Source: Lepus europaeus
Lineage: Eukaryota > Chordata > Mammalia > Lagomorpha > Leporidae
Length of the DNA: 64,000 bases
Reading direction: 5' to 3'
Assembly: GCF_033115175.1 (NCBI RefSeq)
Contig: NC_084834.1
Span: 37,182,077 to 37,246,076, forward strand
In this document: positions 24,931 to 36,407 of the stretch, in pieces
Layout: each line of letters opens with the position of its first letter
Position numbering within the stretch: the first letter of the stretch is position 1
The notes under the pieces: generated by a model
Told to the model about the DNA's origin: nothing
The model's database searches: none
What the model saw: the letters and a program-made list of their open reading frames with translations, nothing else
Translations under genes and position numbers: made by a program

Positions 24931-25068
24931 AGGGGCCAATGTAGTCAAGCAGGAAAAGCCTCCGCCTGGGACGCTGGCATCCCATGTGGGAGCCAATTCA
25001 AGTCCTGGCTGCTTCACTTCTGATCTGATTCCCTGCTAATGGCCTGGGAGAATCAGCAGATGACCCAA
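24931..25068 (+). mobile_element. 3'-truncated C-repeat SINE
   Basis: 'aggggccaatgtagtcaagc' to 'atcagcagatgacccaagg'; the body is cut where the next SINE starts. Confidence 0.85.
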
Positions 25069-25354
25069 GGGGATGGCCCTGTGTGTAGCAGGTAAAGCAG
25101 CCACCTGTGGCACCAGCATTGCACATAGGCTCCCTGCTTATGGACTGGGAAAGCAGTGGAGGATGGCCCAAGTACTTGTGGGAGATCTGAAAGAAGCTCC
25201 TGGCTCCTGGCTCCTGGCTTCAGCCTGGTCCAGCCCAGGTCGCTGTGGCTATCTACATAGTGAACCAGAGGAGGAAAGATCTCTCTCTCTCTGGTTTCTC
25301 CCTATTTCTCTTTAGCTCTGACTTTCAAATAAATAAATAAATCTTTTTAAAAAA
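25069..25354 (+). mobile_element. C-repeat SINE
   Basis: 'ggggatggccctgtgtgtag' to 'caaataaataaataaatc'. The segment around the B box is deleted ('cagcattgcacataggctcc'). Confidence 0.88.
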
Positions 25355-26030
25355 CACAACAAAAAAATTGGGGGAGAAGTGAGGATAAGGAGGAAAATAC
25401 ATCACTGTGAAGGTGAAAGTGCAGAAGTGCGGGTATCCTTGGGAATGGAGGTGAGAATGGACAGAGACAAATTCACTGTCTTACCAATTTTGCTTCTGTT
25501 AGATCTGCCCGCTAAGCAGTAGATCAATTAATTGCTCAAAGATCAGGCCATCAGAACCCTAGTGGGTTGATTCTTTATATACAGGGGAGGCAAAAGTGAG
25601 AAATCTCAGGGACAGGTGGCCACACCCCATGACACCATTTACCCCCAACTGCATCTAGGCATGCGTTGAATGCTTTTCCTCTTCAGGGGGTTTCCAACTG
25701 TCCTTGGGCTTAAAATCAATGAGAATGAATTGAAAGCTAAAGATATTCATCTATTTCGCAGAGGAATTGGTTAGACTAATTAGATTCTCTTTGTGTCACT
25801 TCTAGTTATTTGATTGCCCTTTTGTTGCTGTTGTTGCTTGAACAGTCACGTTTCTATAAGGCAGCAGTTATCAGTTGAGGGCCTGCAGGTCATGGTAAAA
25901 TCCTTAGAGTTCTCTGATTTTCTGGAGTTGTCTTTCTGCTATAGGTTATCACAATCCATGCTGATAATGGCATCCCAAATTTCCTGCAGAAAGTTGGAAA
26001 ATAGCTAAGGATTTAGAAATATTTTTTTTT
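25355..26030. other. Unique intergenic sequence
   Basis: Nothing recognised; a short TTG run at about 25,825. Confidence 0.6.
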
Positions 26031-26298
26031 GGAGCCGGGGTTGTGGCATAGATGTTCAGCCACTGCTTGTGATGCCAGCAGCCCTATGAGTGCTGTTTCA
26101 AGCACCAGATACTTTGTGTCTGATCCAGCGTGCAGCTAATGTGCCTGGGAAGGCAGCAGAAGATGGTGTAGGTCCTTGGGTCCCTGCCATGCATGTGGGA
26201 GACCAGGGTAGAGTTCCTGGTTCCTGGCTTCTGTCTGACCCTCCCCACCCCCTGGCTGTTGCTGTCATTTAGGGAGTGAACCAGAGTATGGAAGGCTT

Positions 26299-26333
<35 letters not shown>

Positions 26334-26371
26334 CATGCAAGCTGCCTTTCAAATAAATACATAAATATTTG
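26031..26371 (+). mobile_element. Classical C-repeat SINE
   Basis: 'ggagccggggttgtggcata' to 'caaataaatacataaat', with a (CT)15 run at 26,301-26,330. Confidence 0.92.
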
Positions 26372-26869
26372 TAGACATGTCATAAGTGTGCATGGAGCAC
26401 TTTTTAAAAAATTTCTTTTTTCCTTTCCAAGTTCAAATTCATTCTCAAGGCAAATTTTTCTGTTTGTTTTGGTTTTTATTATTGAATTTATATTTTAATC
26501 TTCATAAAGGCAGGGATTTTTGTATGTCCTGTTCACTTTCTCTTCCCAGGGTTTAGAGTATAGCAGACATTCAACAGCTACATGTTGAATGAATGAATGA
26601 GAGAATGGGTGTGTGAACTATATAATTAAGTGCCACTTTGACACCAGTACAACAAAGGCTAAGTTAAATTTATACTTTAGGGTTGGGTAGAGGTTTTGGT
26701 GTCTAGCCATCAGTTTGAGCAGTATGGACCGTAAGAATACAACAAAAGACAGTATTAAGGCACATACTAAGTATTTTCCTACCCAGGCCTTTTTCTTTTT
26801 TGTTATATTTTCTTTTTAATTGATACATAATGATACACATTTATAGGGTCCCTTAGTAAAGCTTTTTAA
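26372..26869. other. Unique intergenic sequence with one L2 relic
   Basis: AT-rich; only the L2 end at 26,490-26,606 is identified. Confidence 0.6.
26490..26606 (+). mobile_element. L2 3' end fragment
   Basis: 'cttcataaaggcagggattt', 'cagacattcaacagctacat' and 'gttgaatgaatgaatgag' follow the L2 3' terminus. Confidence 0.6.
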
Positions 26870-26881
26870 AATGCTAAATTA

Positions 26882-27182
26882 TGGGGCCAGTGCAGTGCCA
26901 GCATCCCATATGGGCACTGGTTCGAGTCCCAGATGCTCCACTTCTGATCCAGCTCTCTGCTATGGCCTAGGAAAGCAGTGGAGGATGGCCCAAGTGCTTG
27001 GGCCCCTGCACCCACATGGGAGACCTGGAAGAAGCTTCTGGCTCCTCGCTTTGGCAGTTGCAGCCATTTGGGGAGTGAACGAGCAGATGGAAGACCCCTT
27101 CCTCTCTCTCTGCCTTTGCCTGTCTGTAACTCTGCCTTTCAAATAAATAATAAATAAATCTTTAAAATATATATATATAAAT
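26882..27182 (+). mobile_element. Classical C-repeat SINE
   Basis: 'tggggccagtgcagtgccag' and an exact B box ggttcgagtcc (26,919-26,929); tail 'aaataaataataaataaatc'. Target duplication aatgctaaatta at 26,870-26,881 and 27,183-27,194. Confidence 0.95.
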
Positions 27183-27373
27183 AATGCTAAATTACATAAA
27201 GTGAAAGAATTACTATGGAAGTTCAAATATTATTATAAAATGTTAGTAATATAATTTTTGCATATGTATGGTATATAATCTTGTTTTTTTTGTTCATACA
27301 TTTTGTGACTAAAGTCACTATGCTGTGACTAAAGGTGCTAAATGACATTTTTGCATTAAATACCTGAAGTTTC

Positions 27374-27693
27374 AGGGTGGGTACTCTGGCATAGCAGGTA
27401 AAGCCCCTTGCGATGCTGGCATCCCATATGGGAGCTGGTTCATGTCCTGTCTGCTCTACTTCCTATTCAGCTCCCTACTAATAGTGCCTGGGAAAAGCAG
27501 TGGAAGATGGTCCAAGGGCTTGGGCCCCTGCCACCCACATGGGAGACCTGGATGAAGCTCCTGGCTTTGGCCTTTCTTAGCCCTGGCCATTGCAGCCACT
27601 TGGAGCGTGAATCGCTGCATGCGTGGAACATCTCTCTTTCTCCCAGGCTTTCTGTAACTTTGTCTTTTAAACAAATCATTAAAGAAAAATATG
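27374..27693 (+). mobile_element. Classical C-repeat SINE
   Basis: 'agggtgggtactctggcata' to 'ttttaaacaaatcattaaag'. Flank tgaagtttc repeats at 27,365-27,373 and 27,694-27,702. Confidence 0.92.
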
Positions 27694-27876
27694 TGAAGTT
27701 TCTACAAATGCCTGAAGTCTGCATTGTCTCCTACAGGGGCAGAAGAACTCACCACTTTCTGAGCACCCACAGGGTAGGGGACCAACAGGTGCAGCAGCAA
27801 CTTGATTGAAATGGCTGGTGCTGAGTTCCCTCAGCCACTTCAGTGTGCAAATCACAAGTGGCTAAGTAAACATAAG

Positions 27877-28195
27877 TGTCAGTCCATTTGTGTTGCTACA
27901 GAAACAGACAACGGGGCTGCGCAATTTGTAAAGAACTGAGATTCATTTCGCACAGCTCTGGAGGCCAAGAAGTCCACCATCAGGTCTGCTCTGGCCAGAC
28001 TGCTGTGTGTCCAGTGGCAGACGATGGCTGAGGGCAAACTAGCAGACGCTGGGTAAAGCCTCTTCGGTTCGGGCCTTAATCCCACTCCAGAGGGCGGTGC
28101 TCTCGCGGCCGGATCGCCTCTCCACAGCCCCGCCTCTTAAGACCCGCACAGGGGCAACACCTGAATTTGGGAGGGGCCCCATTCCAACCCCAGCA
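27877..28195 (-). mobile_element. MaLR-type LTR upstream of the TBC1D9 island
   Basis: It starts tgtcagtccatttgtg and ends ccaaccccagca (TG...CA ends). In between are 'gttgctacagaaacagacaac', 'cagctctggaggccaagaag' and a 'cccgcctcttaagacc' block, matching the reverse complement of MaLR LTRs. Solitary, with no internal region seen. It ends about 500 bp before the CpG island. Confidence 0.72.
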
Positions 28196-28689
28196 ACGCC
28201 AGGATGCTTTATCTGAATGCCCGGCCCATCCGGCAAGGAAGAAACCCCTAGACTCGCTCGACGCCCTGGGCAAGCCTGAGTCCAGTGACTCCCCAGAGTC
28301 TGGCAAGCGTGGGAGGAAGAGCCTGTGTTCGCTCTCCCGCAGATCTGGGCGAACACAAGGTCGACAGAAACGCGGGCAGATGGGCTAAGGTCGCCACGCA
28401 AGGAGCGAGAAGCTGTCTAGGGAAAACGCTGGCCTGGTTTGTGCGCCTCTGGTTTCACTTTCGTAAAAAAAAAAAAAAAAAAAAAATCCATCTTCTAAGC
28501 GTGGATAAACCTCTGAATTCTGCCATGCGCCGCCCTCGAAGCTCCAGATGCCTGGTATAGGATCAGCTGTGGTGTGAATCAGTTGGTCTAAGCTTTTGGG
28601 CCGCTTCCAACTTCGCTATTGCTCATGCCCTACAGGTCAAGGAAAGAGGTGATGTAATGCACTTAGCCGGGCCACTTTAATTACAATGG
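28196..28689. other. Spacer between LTR and CpG island
   Basis: GC content climbs and CpGs appear from about 28,220; it could belong to the promoter shore. Contains the poly(A) tract. Confidence 0.55.
28465..28486. repeat. Poly(A) tract before the CpG island
   Basis: About 22 A residues with no recognisable element attached. Confidence 0.9.
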
Positions 28690-29408
28690 AATGGGGAGGG
28701 GGAGGGGTCACAGGCGGCGACAAGTTTAGCGCATGACTTGCCCTAGGGATGCAGGAAACAAAAACATCGCCAACCATTGGCTGCGTCCGCTTCCCAACCG
28801 ATGTCTAGCTCGCTCCGGCTCTGGAACCGTGCAGCCCACATTTCCTGGGGAAGGGGGTGGCGCCATCCCGTACAGCGTCCACCTGACACACACAAACAGC
28901 ACACGCGCCCGCGCGCAGCCTGGCAGCGTCCTCCCAGCTGGGGTGGGCGTGGGGCCGAGGGCTGGGCTCCCGGTCCCCCGGAAGGCTCGCCCGAAGCCAG
29001 CCACCGCCGCCCGGCTCGGTGCGCAGTGCCCGCGGGGGGACCCGCGGCCGCGGAAAGCCAGTCTCCCCCGGCTCGCTCCGAGTCAGCGGCGCTGGCGTCA
29101 TTCATTCGCAGTGTCCGGAGCGTCCTTCCAGCGGGGGAGCTGGGCGAGAGTAAGGCGCGCTGACCTCGGGAGCTCCGAGTAGCTGCAGGCGGAGGCGCCC
29201 AGGAGTCCGGGGGAACGCCGCGGGTGCAGCCGCGCCCCAGCCCGGCCCTGGCCGCGAGGCCGAAGCGCTCGCGTCGCCGAGCCGGATCCTGGGACTGAGC
29301 CACACCACTTCCTCCTCCTCCCGTTCCCCTTCCTCCTCCCGCCGCCGTGCGCCGGGGCCGGCTGCCGAGCGGCGGGCCTGGGCGTCTGCGGCGCCGGGGG
29401 GGAGGAGG

Positions 29409-29489
29409 ATGCTGCTCGCCGGGCTCGCGTCCTCGCGGTGCTCCTCGGCCGCCCGCTGGGGCTTGCTAGGGGCCGGGGCGCCCTGGTGA
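29409..29489 (+). other. Upstream ORF in the probable TBC1D9 5' leader
   Basis: A true ATG at 29,409 opens 26 codons (MLLAGLASSRCSSAARW...) ending at TGA 29,487-29,489, 120 bases before the main ATG and in the same frame. If transcription starts upstream of 29,409 this uORF would be translated first and could damp TBC1D9 translation, with reinitiation at 29,610. No homology is recognised. Whether it lies in the mRNA is unknown. Confidence 0.45.
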
Positions 29490-29609
29490 AGCCGCTGGCC
29501 GCCGCCGCACCTAGCGGGCGGGCGGGCGCGCGTGGACCCGGAGTGCGCGCTGGGGCGAGCAGGAGCCGACCCGCGGCCCATTGTGCGTCGGCCCGCGGCG
29601 GCCGGGAAC

Positions 29610-29739
29610 ATGTGGGTGAACCCCGAGGAGGTGCTGCTGGCCAACGCGCTGTGGATCACCGAGAGGGCCAACCCCTACTTCATCCTGCAGCGGAGGAAGG
29701 GGCACGCCGGCGATGGGGGCGGCGGCGGCGGACTGGCGG
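29610..29739 (+). CDS. TBC1D9: TBC1D9 first coding exon (N-terminus, 43 codons plus one base)
   Basis: The exon encodes [15 protein letters not shown], continues through [17 protein letters not shown] and ends in a glycine run followed by LA. This matches the remembered N-terminus of TBC1D9; the paralogue TBC1D9B differs early (MWLSPEEVLVANALW). TBC1D9 is a protein of roughly 1,260 residues with two GRAM domains, a Rab-GAP TBC domain and an EF-hand region, linked to membrane traffic and calcium-dependent TBK1 activation in selective autophagy; none of those domains lies in this exon. The ATG at 29,610 is chosen because an in-frame TGA stands at 29,487-29,489, no other ATG lies between, and position -3 is A (gggaacATG). 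The exon ends GCG-G before the donor gtaagg (GT at 29,740-29,741), leaving a phase-1 junction. Codons are GC-rich, as expected inside the CpG island. No downstream exon was found up to 64,000, so the gene is partial here. Confidence 0.93.
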
Positions 29740-29745
29740 GTAAGG
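29740..29745 (+). other. TBC1D9: Splice donor of TBC1D9 exon 1
   Basis: GCGG|GTAAGG gives a good U1 match at +1 to +5. It falls exactly where the conserved coding stretch ends (after GLA), before the remembered next-exon residues LLVGTLDVV, which do not occur downstream in this window. Confidence 0.85.
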
Positions 29746-30025
29746 ACCCCGGCCGGGCCCTGCCGGGGCTGCGGGCGGCCCCGGGGGCTTCGGGCACCTG
29801 AGACGCCGCCCGGTCCCGCGGGCTGCGCGGCGCGCGTGCCAGGCGGCGGCAGCCGTGATTTCCAGGCTGGCAGGGGGCAAGGCTGCCCCTGGGACCCTGG
29901 CGGGCTCCGGGGGTCCTTCGCTCGCCGGGCGCTCCTGGAGTGGATGATGTTGCTGAGAATGGAGATGAGTGAGTCGGCACGGGGAGAGCGTTATCCCGGG
30001 AGAATTGAATGCAGCATTCCCTCCG

Positions 30026-30065
<40 letters not shown>

Positions 30066-32740
30066 CTTTCTGTGTGCAGAAGGGTGGAGGACTGTTGATT
30101 TTTACCTCGGTGGCTTTACTGGCAGTAGCGGGATTGGGGACAGAATGCTCTTTTGTTTGCGGGGAAGCAATCAGCCAGGAGCTGATGTGGTCATTTCCTA
30201 TATGAGTTATGACCGAAGAGAATGAATAAGGAAAAGGGAATTCTTTTGTTGTACCTAATTAGATATAAAGCAAAAAATAAGTTGTCTAGTTCTCCTTGTA
30301 CTAAGAATCGTCTATAGAGCTGCCTTCTGACTATTTTAACTAGATGACTTCGTCGCCGACTGCCAACACGGAGCGTGGTTATTGTGACTGTAACTGAAGC
30401 CGTGTCATATTGATAATTCGGGGTTATTGGGTCAAAATGAGACCCATATCCCAAATAGTGCCTTAGAAAGGTCTTCCTTTACTAACTCGTTTGCGGAGTG
30501 TGTGTGTGTGGGGGGGGTGGTGAGGTTACACAAAATCTTAACGTATACTGTGCTGGAGTGTACCTTCCTCTCTCCCTGCTGGTTAGAACGAATAGAACCG
30601 GAATACTTTTCACCGTGAGAAAGTTAGCAGAGGAAATAAAAGTTTAGGAAAGAGAATGCAGGAAAGAGATGAACTTTGACCTTTCCAGAGTAGAGACCCT
30701 CACTCTCCAGGATCTTGCACGCTGGACTAATTGCTTTCAGAATGCCCTGCTGTGCAATGAAAATTTGTGATACAACGTGCATTTTGTTATTAAATTTATA
30801 AGCTAGGTTCTTCACGACTAACATTCAAATCCGGAGGTGCAGCATCTCCTGACATATGTTTGAAAGACCTACCTAGTGAATCAGATGGCCTGTGGCTAGT
30901 CTGATTTCTTCTTTCTTTCTTTCTTGCACTTTTTCTGCCATAAAAGAGAAAAAATAAATGTCCAGAGCTGCTGACCCCCTTCTGGAAATCAGAGTTACCC
31001 AGTTTGTTTTGTACACGTTATCTAGCTAAAAAAAGTTAATATTAACTTTCATATCTCATACTGGGATCGCAGTTTCAACCTAGGTCAACAATGTAGAGTA
31101 GGCGGTTTGTCTCAGTTAACAAAGAACGTTTCCTGTTGGAGGTGACTCTTCTGTTATCCTGGGGTCCTTTGCAATAATAGGGTGTGACAAATCCGTCATG
31201 CAGAGTCTTCCCTTTTCTTAGCATTTTTATTGTGTTCCAAGAGTTACTTAGAGCTTCATCTGGCTGCTGTCCACTTGGAGTCTCATCACTGACAACTTAC
31301 TTCAGATACATAGAATTACATCTTTCAAATTGAGAACTTAGCTATTTTACTTACTGCTGCTGGAATAATTGGAATAATTGTCAGAATGAAAATATCCCTG
31401 CCACAAAGGCTGTTTTCAGCCAAGGGAGGTAAAAGATTTGGTCTAATGGGGAGGTGCCACGTGTGTGAAATGTAGCAGGAGCGTTTGAGAAAGCCTTGTA
31501 CTACGTGTCATGTATTCTAATTTGAATGTGAGCTCGTTTATTCATGAACTTACGAAATCACTTAGCAAATATTTGTTGGCAGCTTCTGAAGTGCCGGTGT
31601 CATGAAGCTCACAGCCTTAGCAGAAGATTGAGAAGTAAACACGTGAATTCATGTGGAACTGGCCCTGCAGGAGGGCCCAGCAGAAAATCAGAATCCAACA
31701 TACTTCAGATGAAGAGTTTAGTGAGAAGGAGGATGGAGGCAGAGTTAGTAAAACTAGAGACAGGCAAAGCAGTAGATGCTCATACCCCAGGTGTTCCTGG
31801 AGTCCCTGAAAACCTAAGCCAGGGAGGAAGAGCTGGGACTTGGAGGGTGGCAGCCACCCCTGGAAGCGCAGACCACAGCAACAAGGGGGTGGGAAGCTCT
31901 CGCTGAGATTTCTCTCTCCTTCCCGGTCCCCTCCCCCTTGCTAGTGCACTTGCCTTCCATCAATGGAACCCCGTAGAAGCTGGCTGGACACCGAGTCCTG
32001 GGGATGTAGTCCCTTGGGAGCACCCTCCCAGGGGTGCATCTGGGTGGCAGGGGCAAACCAAGAATGATTAGTGCAAATATGAGGAGAAGAAAATGATGTT
32101 GGGTTGTGGGGTTGCCCTTGTTGGGGATATGGGTGGATTGGGTCCAAAGGAAAGATTTCCCTAGGAAGTAACACTTGCAGATCAGTCTGTGAGGCAAGGT
32201 GGGAGGAGCAGATGTTGGGCGTCAGTTGTAGGCGATTGGCTGGACGATCTCAGGATTTGTAGCGAATGTTCGTGATTTGGAGCAATGCATGTGTGTTGGT
32301 GAAGCAAATGGATGACGAGTGGAAACCTGCTGAATGCAGGCTGCTAGGTGTGCTCAATGTGTAGTCACCGTGGCATTTGATAAGATGGTAGCACAGAAAG
32401 CTTAAACAGTAATAGGCCAGAGTGGACACAGCGGCTGTTGTGTAAGCTATTCTGTGCCTGTTTCCAGGCAGTATGGAAGTGTAGATACAGATACCGATGC
32501 TGAGTCAGTGAAGTCTTCTATTGTAGATGATTTGATTTATTTGACTCTGCGATCCCATACACACGCAAGAGGCAGAACTGTGGTGCTGTATTTCAAACTG
32601 AACACCTTGCAGCCCAGCACCAAGCTAAAAAAATAGAGCATTGCTAATGGTCCTGAACCCTTCTTGTGACTTTTACCCAGTCGCTACTCTCCGCCTCCCC
32701 CAAAGGTAGGACGTGTCCTGATGGTTCTTGGCAAATGCAT
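29746..32740. other. SINE-free proximal part of TBC1D9 intron 1
   Basis: About 3 kb with no C-repeat SINE, unlike everywhere else in the window. It holds a poly(A) tract and short CT simple sequence (30,907-30,925). Intronic control elements are plausible but none can be named from sequence. Confidence 0.6.
30033..30061. repeat. Poly(A) tract in proximal intron 1
   Basis: 29 A residues about 300 bp after exon 1; no SINE or L1 sequence precedes it. Confidence 0.95.
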
Positions 32741-33741
32741 CCTTGCTTTTCCTATGGTGTTTTCCACAAAGACCATATTCCTAAACGTGCTTTGGTCTTG
32801 CTTCTTTATTTGAGCAAAGATTTAAATAGATTCTTAGGATATGCATCTTTTTGTGCCTGGATTCTTTTGTTCAGCATTGAGTCTGTGATAATCCTGCTAC
32901 TGGTGGCTGTGGTTTGTTCATTTTTCGGTGCTGCATAGAAAGCTGTTATATAAAGATACCATTATTTGCCTATCTGCTCTGTTGTGGATGAGCCTTTGGA
33001 TGGTCTGTCTGGGAACGTGGTTATTCTCGCATATGTTTCTTGGTACCTGTGGGAATACATTGGGGTTTGGTATTCAAGAGAGGCACTGACACGTCCTATG
33101 ATATGTGTATCATCAATATTAATAGATAATATGAAACTGTTTTCCAAAGTAGTTGTACCAATATACTCCCACTAGTAGCACATGGAAGTTTTCCTTGCCA
33201 ACATTGTTGGTCTTTGTGGTTGTAGCCATTATGGTGGTTTTGCAGTAATATCACATGATGGGGTTAATTTGCTTTGTACTAGCTGATGAAGTTGAGTACC
33301 ATCTTATATTTTTATTGGCCATTTGAAGTGCTTTGTGACATAATTGGTCATTTTTTAACTGGATCATTATCTTTTTCTTACCGACTTGTCAATTTTTTAT
33401 GTGTTCTGGATATAAGTTGGTTAAATGTGTGGTAATCTCTTCATTCTGTTGCTTTCATGTTTGCTATCTTAATGAGAACAGGTGTTCTTAATTTTAATGT
33501 GCAAGTCTAGTAATTTATCTGTAGATTCTTTTGTGTTTTTAACACAGACAACCATGTCATCTGATAATAGTGATGGTTTTATTTCCTTTCTAGTCTTTAT
33601 ATTTTAAAAAGTCTTTTTGCCTTTCTTCTTAGGCTGGAACCTCTTGTGCTGTTGTGAATTTGTGAAATAATCTTACCAATGCTGCACCTTTGCAGGTCTC
33701 AAAAAAGACTTTGAACATTTGTTCATTGTTAGGTAGGATGA

Positions 33742-34036
33742 TTTTTATAGATTTTTAAAAATTATATATTTAATTATTTGAAAGGCAGAGAGAAAGAGAG
33801 ACAGACCAACAGAGGGAGCGTCCCATCTTCTGGTTCACTACCCAAATGCCTTCAGGAGTTGGGGCTGGGAAAGGAGGCCAGGAGTTGGGAATGCAAACCA
33901 GGTCTCCCATCTGAGCCTGCACCACTGCCTCCCAGTGTCTGTTTTAGCAGGAAGTTGGAGTCAGGAACTGGGAATTGAACCCAGGTGCTCTGTTGTGGAA
34001 CATGGGTGTCTTAATTGCTAGGCTCAATGCCACCCC
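33742..34036 (-). mobile_element. Old C-repeat SINE in the L1
   Basis: 'tttaattatttgaaaggcag' to 'ggctcaatgccacccc'; diverged, with 'attgaacccaggtgctctg' recognisable. L1-like text stands on both sides. Confidence 0.87.
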
Positions 34037-34110
34037 AAGATTTTTTTCATTTTCATTTCAAAGGTGTTCTTATCCTAGTTTGCCAAGAGTTTTTGAGTAT
34101 ATATGAGTGC

Positions 34111-34138
34111 TGTTTTGTTGTTGTTGTTGTTGTTGTTT
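34111..34138. repeat. (TTG)n microsatellite
   Basis: About eight TTG units inside the antisense L1 region. Confidence 0.93.
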
Positions 34139-35575
34139 TCCAAACCCTTGAGTGGAGGGTTGACTTTCAGCAAGGGAGCTGGTGTGCTGGGAGCGAAACC
34201 CCAACCCAGAAGCAGGTCATCCAGGAGTGCTTTAGCGTCAGGTTCCCCACTAACATACATGCATATTGGGTGAGAGGGTGGCTCTGGATGCTGAGTTTTT
34301 TCAAATGCTATTTCTATATCTAGTGAGATGTGATTTCTCTTATATTCTGTTAGAAGTGGTTACTTATACTAACTGGTTTTCAAGTGTTTAACCAGACTTG
34401 CAAGCATAAAATAATCCAATTTGGCTATGATATATTATTCTTTTTGTATATATATTAATACAATATTCTAATACTTTATTTTGCATTTTGTTTCTTTACA
34501 AATTAGTTGAATTGGCCTATAATTTGTCTTTTTCATAGCATCCTTGTCAAATTTTGATATTAAGGTTTTACTTGCCTTAAGATATAAGCTGGGGAGTACT
34601 CACTCTGTTCTATATTCTGGAGGAGTTAGTGTGATATCTATACTGTTTCATTCTTACATGTTTGGCAGAAGGCTGTCTGACCTTGAAATGGGAATATTTT
34701 AAATTTCTTGAATAGAATAACATTACTGAAATGGCTTTTACTGTCAGTTATATAAGTTGCATTAAATGTCTAGGATTTACCCTTTTCATCTAGATTTTCA
34801 AATATATTGGCACATATTTATTAATAATAGTCTCTTGTTTTTAATGTCTAGGTATACTGTGATGTCCCCTTTTTTATTCTTGATATTCATTATTTGTGCC
34901 TTCCCTCTCTTAACTAGTCTTTCTAGGAATTTATCAATTTTAGTTTTTTTTTAAAGAATAACTACAGGACCCTCTGTATATGTTTACTTTCTATTAATTT
35001 CTACAATTATCTTTCTTTCCTTCCATCTGTTTCCTTTGGTCATAAATTGCTAATTTCTCACCTTAAAGGTAATGCTTAGCTAGTTGGTTTTCAGCCTTGT
35101 TTTCTAATATTTGCTCCTTAGGACTATAATCTTCTGTGTATACATGGCTTTCACCTGTATTGTACAACTAAGCTTTATATGTTTTACTTTTGTGATTGTT
35201 TCACTGGCAGTAGAATTTATTTTACATTCTCATCTCTTTTTTTAATAGCTCCAGTTATTTACATGTATTTTTTAATTTCCATTTTGGTATTTACTTTAAT
35301 GCAGTCAGAAACCATAATCATATTTTATATGACTTCAGTGCTTTGGAATTTATTAAAATTTGTTTTTTGTCCTGCTGCTGGTCAGACTTTGTAAATGTTA
35401 GTATGTTCCACATGAGAAGAACATGTATTTGGCATTTGTTGGATTAATGATTTCTTTATATTTATTTGATAAGTACTTGTGTTCAAGTATTCAATATTTT
35501 AATTAATTTTAAAAATTGAATTCTGTCAGTTACAGATACAGATATGTTCACTTTTTCAATAATAACTTTGCTTTT

Positions 35576-36407
35576 ACATCTGCTGTCTGTCAGTTTCTAA
35601 TTGGCTTGTGTAGGCTGCTCTGTGACTGAAGAATTTGCAAACCAGCTTTACACCCTTCAGGAAAAAATCCCTTGTGATTGGACATTTAATATCTGCCAGG
35701 AAACTGGTATTCATGTTGTTGAGGGTACAGTTTTATGATAGCACACGTCCCCTGATCTGCTTATTATTCCGTCACTATTTACCCTTTTATTTTGTAACCA
35801 TACTTACAATGTCCATGATTGTTAATTACACAAATCAATTTCATTTAAACTCCAAAGATAACAAGTCTTTAGGTATATTTTTATCAAATTAAAAGACAAA
35901 AATTGTGCTTTCATAGTTACTACAAAGTTAACTAATGGAGAGATTTGGTGCAAAATAAAACACAAATATATATATATATATATATACATATATGTATAGC
36001 TAATAAAACTACCTGAGGAGTGTAATGCTTGTTTATTTTTTTGTGTATATCTTTGCAATCTATTTTATATATTTTGACAAAAGAGACTGTGAAATATTAG
36101 CCATGCAGAATATGTGACCAGACCAGAGCATGTGCAGGAAGACTTTTTGGTAATCATTAACTCTACCTTGAAATGATGGACTCCAAGTTATAATGTGTTA
36201 TCTGCACTTCAATCAGTAATATTAGCAAATCTCCAAATGTTAGCCACATTGGTTTGTTTCCCCTGTACATTCTTTATTCCTGACAATATAATACTGTAAC
36301 TGGGTGGTCCTTTTTAAACAAAACATGATTTGCAAAACAGAGGGTATTATTTGTTTTTAAAGCTTTTGTAAATAAAGGCTTCAGAAATGTTTTCTTAAAA
36401 AAAAAAA
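35576..36407 (+). pseudogene. Retrocopy of an unidentified mRNA 3' end, inserted in the L1
   Basis: An 832-bp segment is flanked by the 12-bp direct repeat aactttgctttt (35,564-35,575 and 36,408-36,419). It ends with AATAAA (36,371-36,376) about 20 bases before an A-tract (36,397-36,409), the marks of L1-mediated retrotransposition of an mRNA. Antisense L1 text runs up to the left repeat and resumes after the right one. The insert is AT-rich with a TA repeat (35,968-35,990) and no significant ORF, so it looks like 3' UTR. I do not recognise the parent gene. Confidence 0.7.

Larger units (their letters stand above)
28690..29900 (+). promoter_or_regulatory. TBC1D9: CpG-island promoter of TBC1D9
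   Basis: GC content and CpG density rise sharply here against an AT-rich, CpG-poor background and fall off after about 29,900. Visible sites include a purine block of GA-box type (28,692-28,706), an inverted CCAAT box (attgg, 28,776-28,780), an ETS-like ccacttcctc (29,305-29,314) and overlapping GGGCGG boxes (29,516-29,525). No TATA box is apparent, as is usual for broad CpG-island promoters. The transcription start is not determinable from sequence; a start between about 29,150 and 29,400 is inferred from the coding ATG at 29,610. Confidence 0.85.

Noticed and set aside
26883..26970. tRNA-like A box and B box at SINE heads
   Set aside because: These are the internal RNA polymerase III promoters of the tRNA-derived SINE; there is no cloverleaf with acceptor pairing, so no tRNA gene is called.
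29532..29609. Possible 26-residue N-terminal extension of TBC1D9
   Set aside because: The frame is open back to 29,490, but position 29,532 is GTG, not ATG; the first ATG after the in-frame stop is at 29,610, matching the known protein start.
28743..29671. Long open frames on the minus strand of the CpG island (up to 189 codons)
   Set aside because: Stop codons are rare in GC-rich DNA. The translations are arginine/alanine/proline-rich with no homology, and they overlap the TBC1D9 leader and exon.
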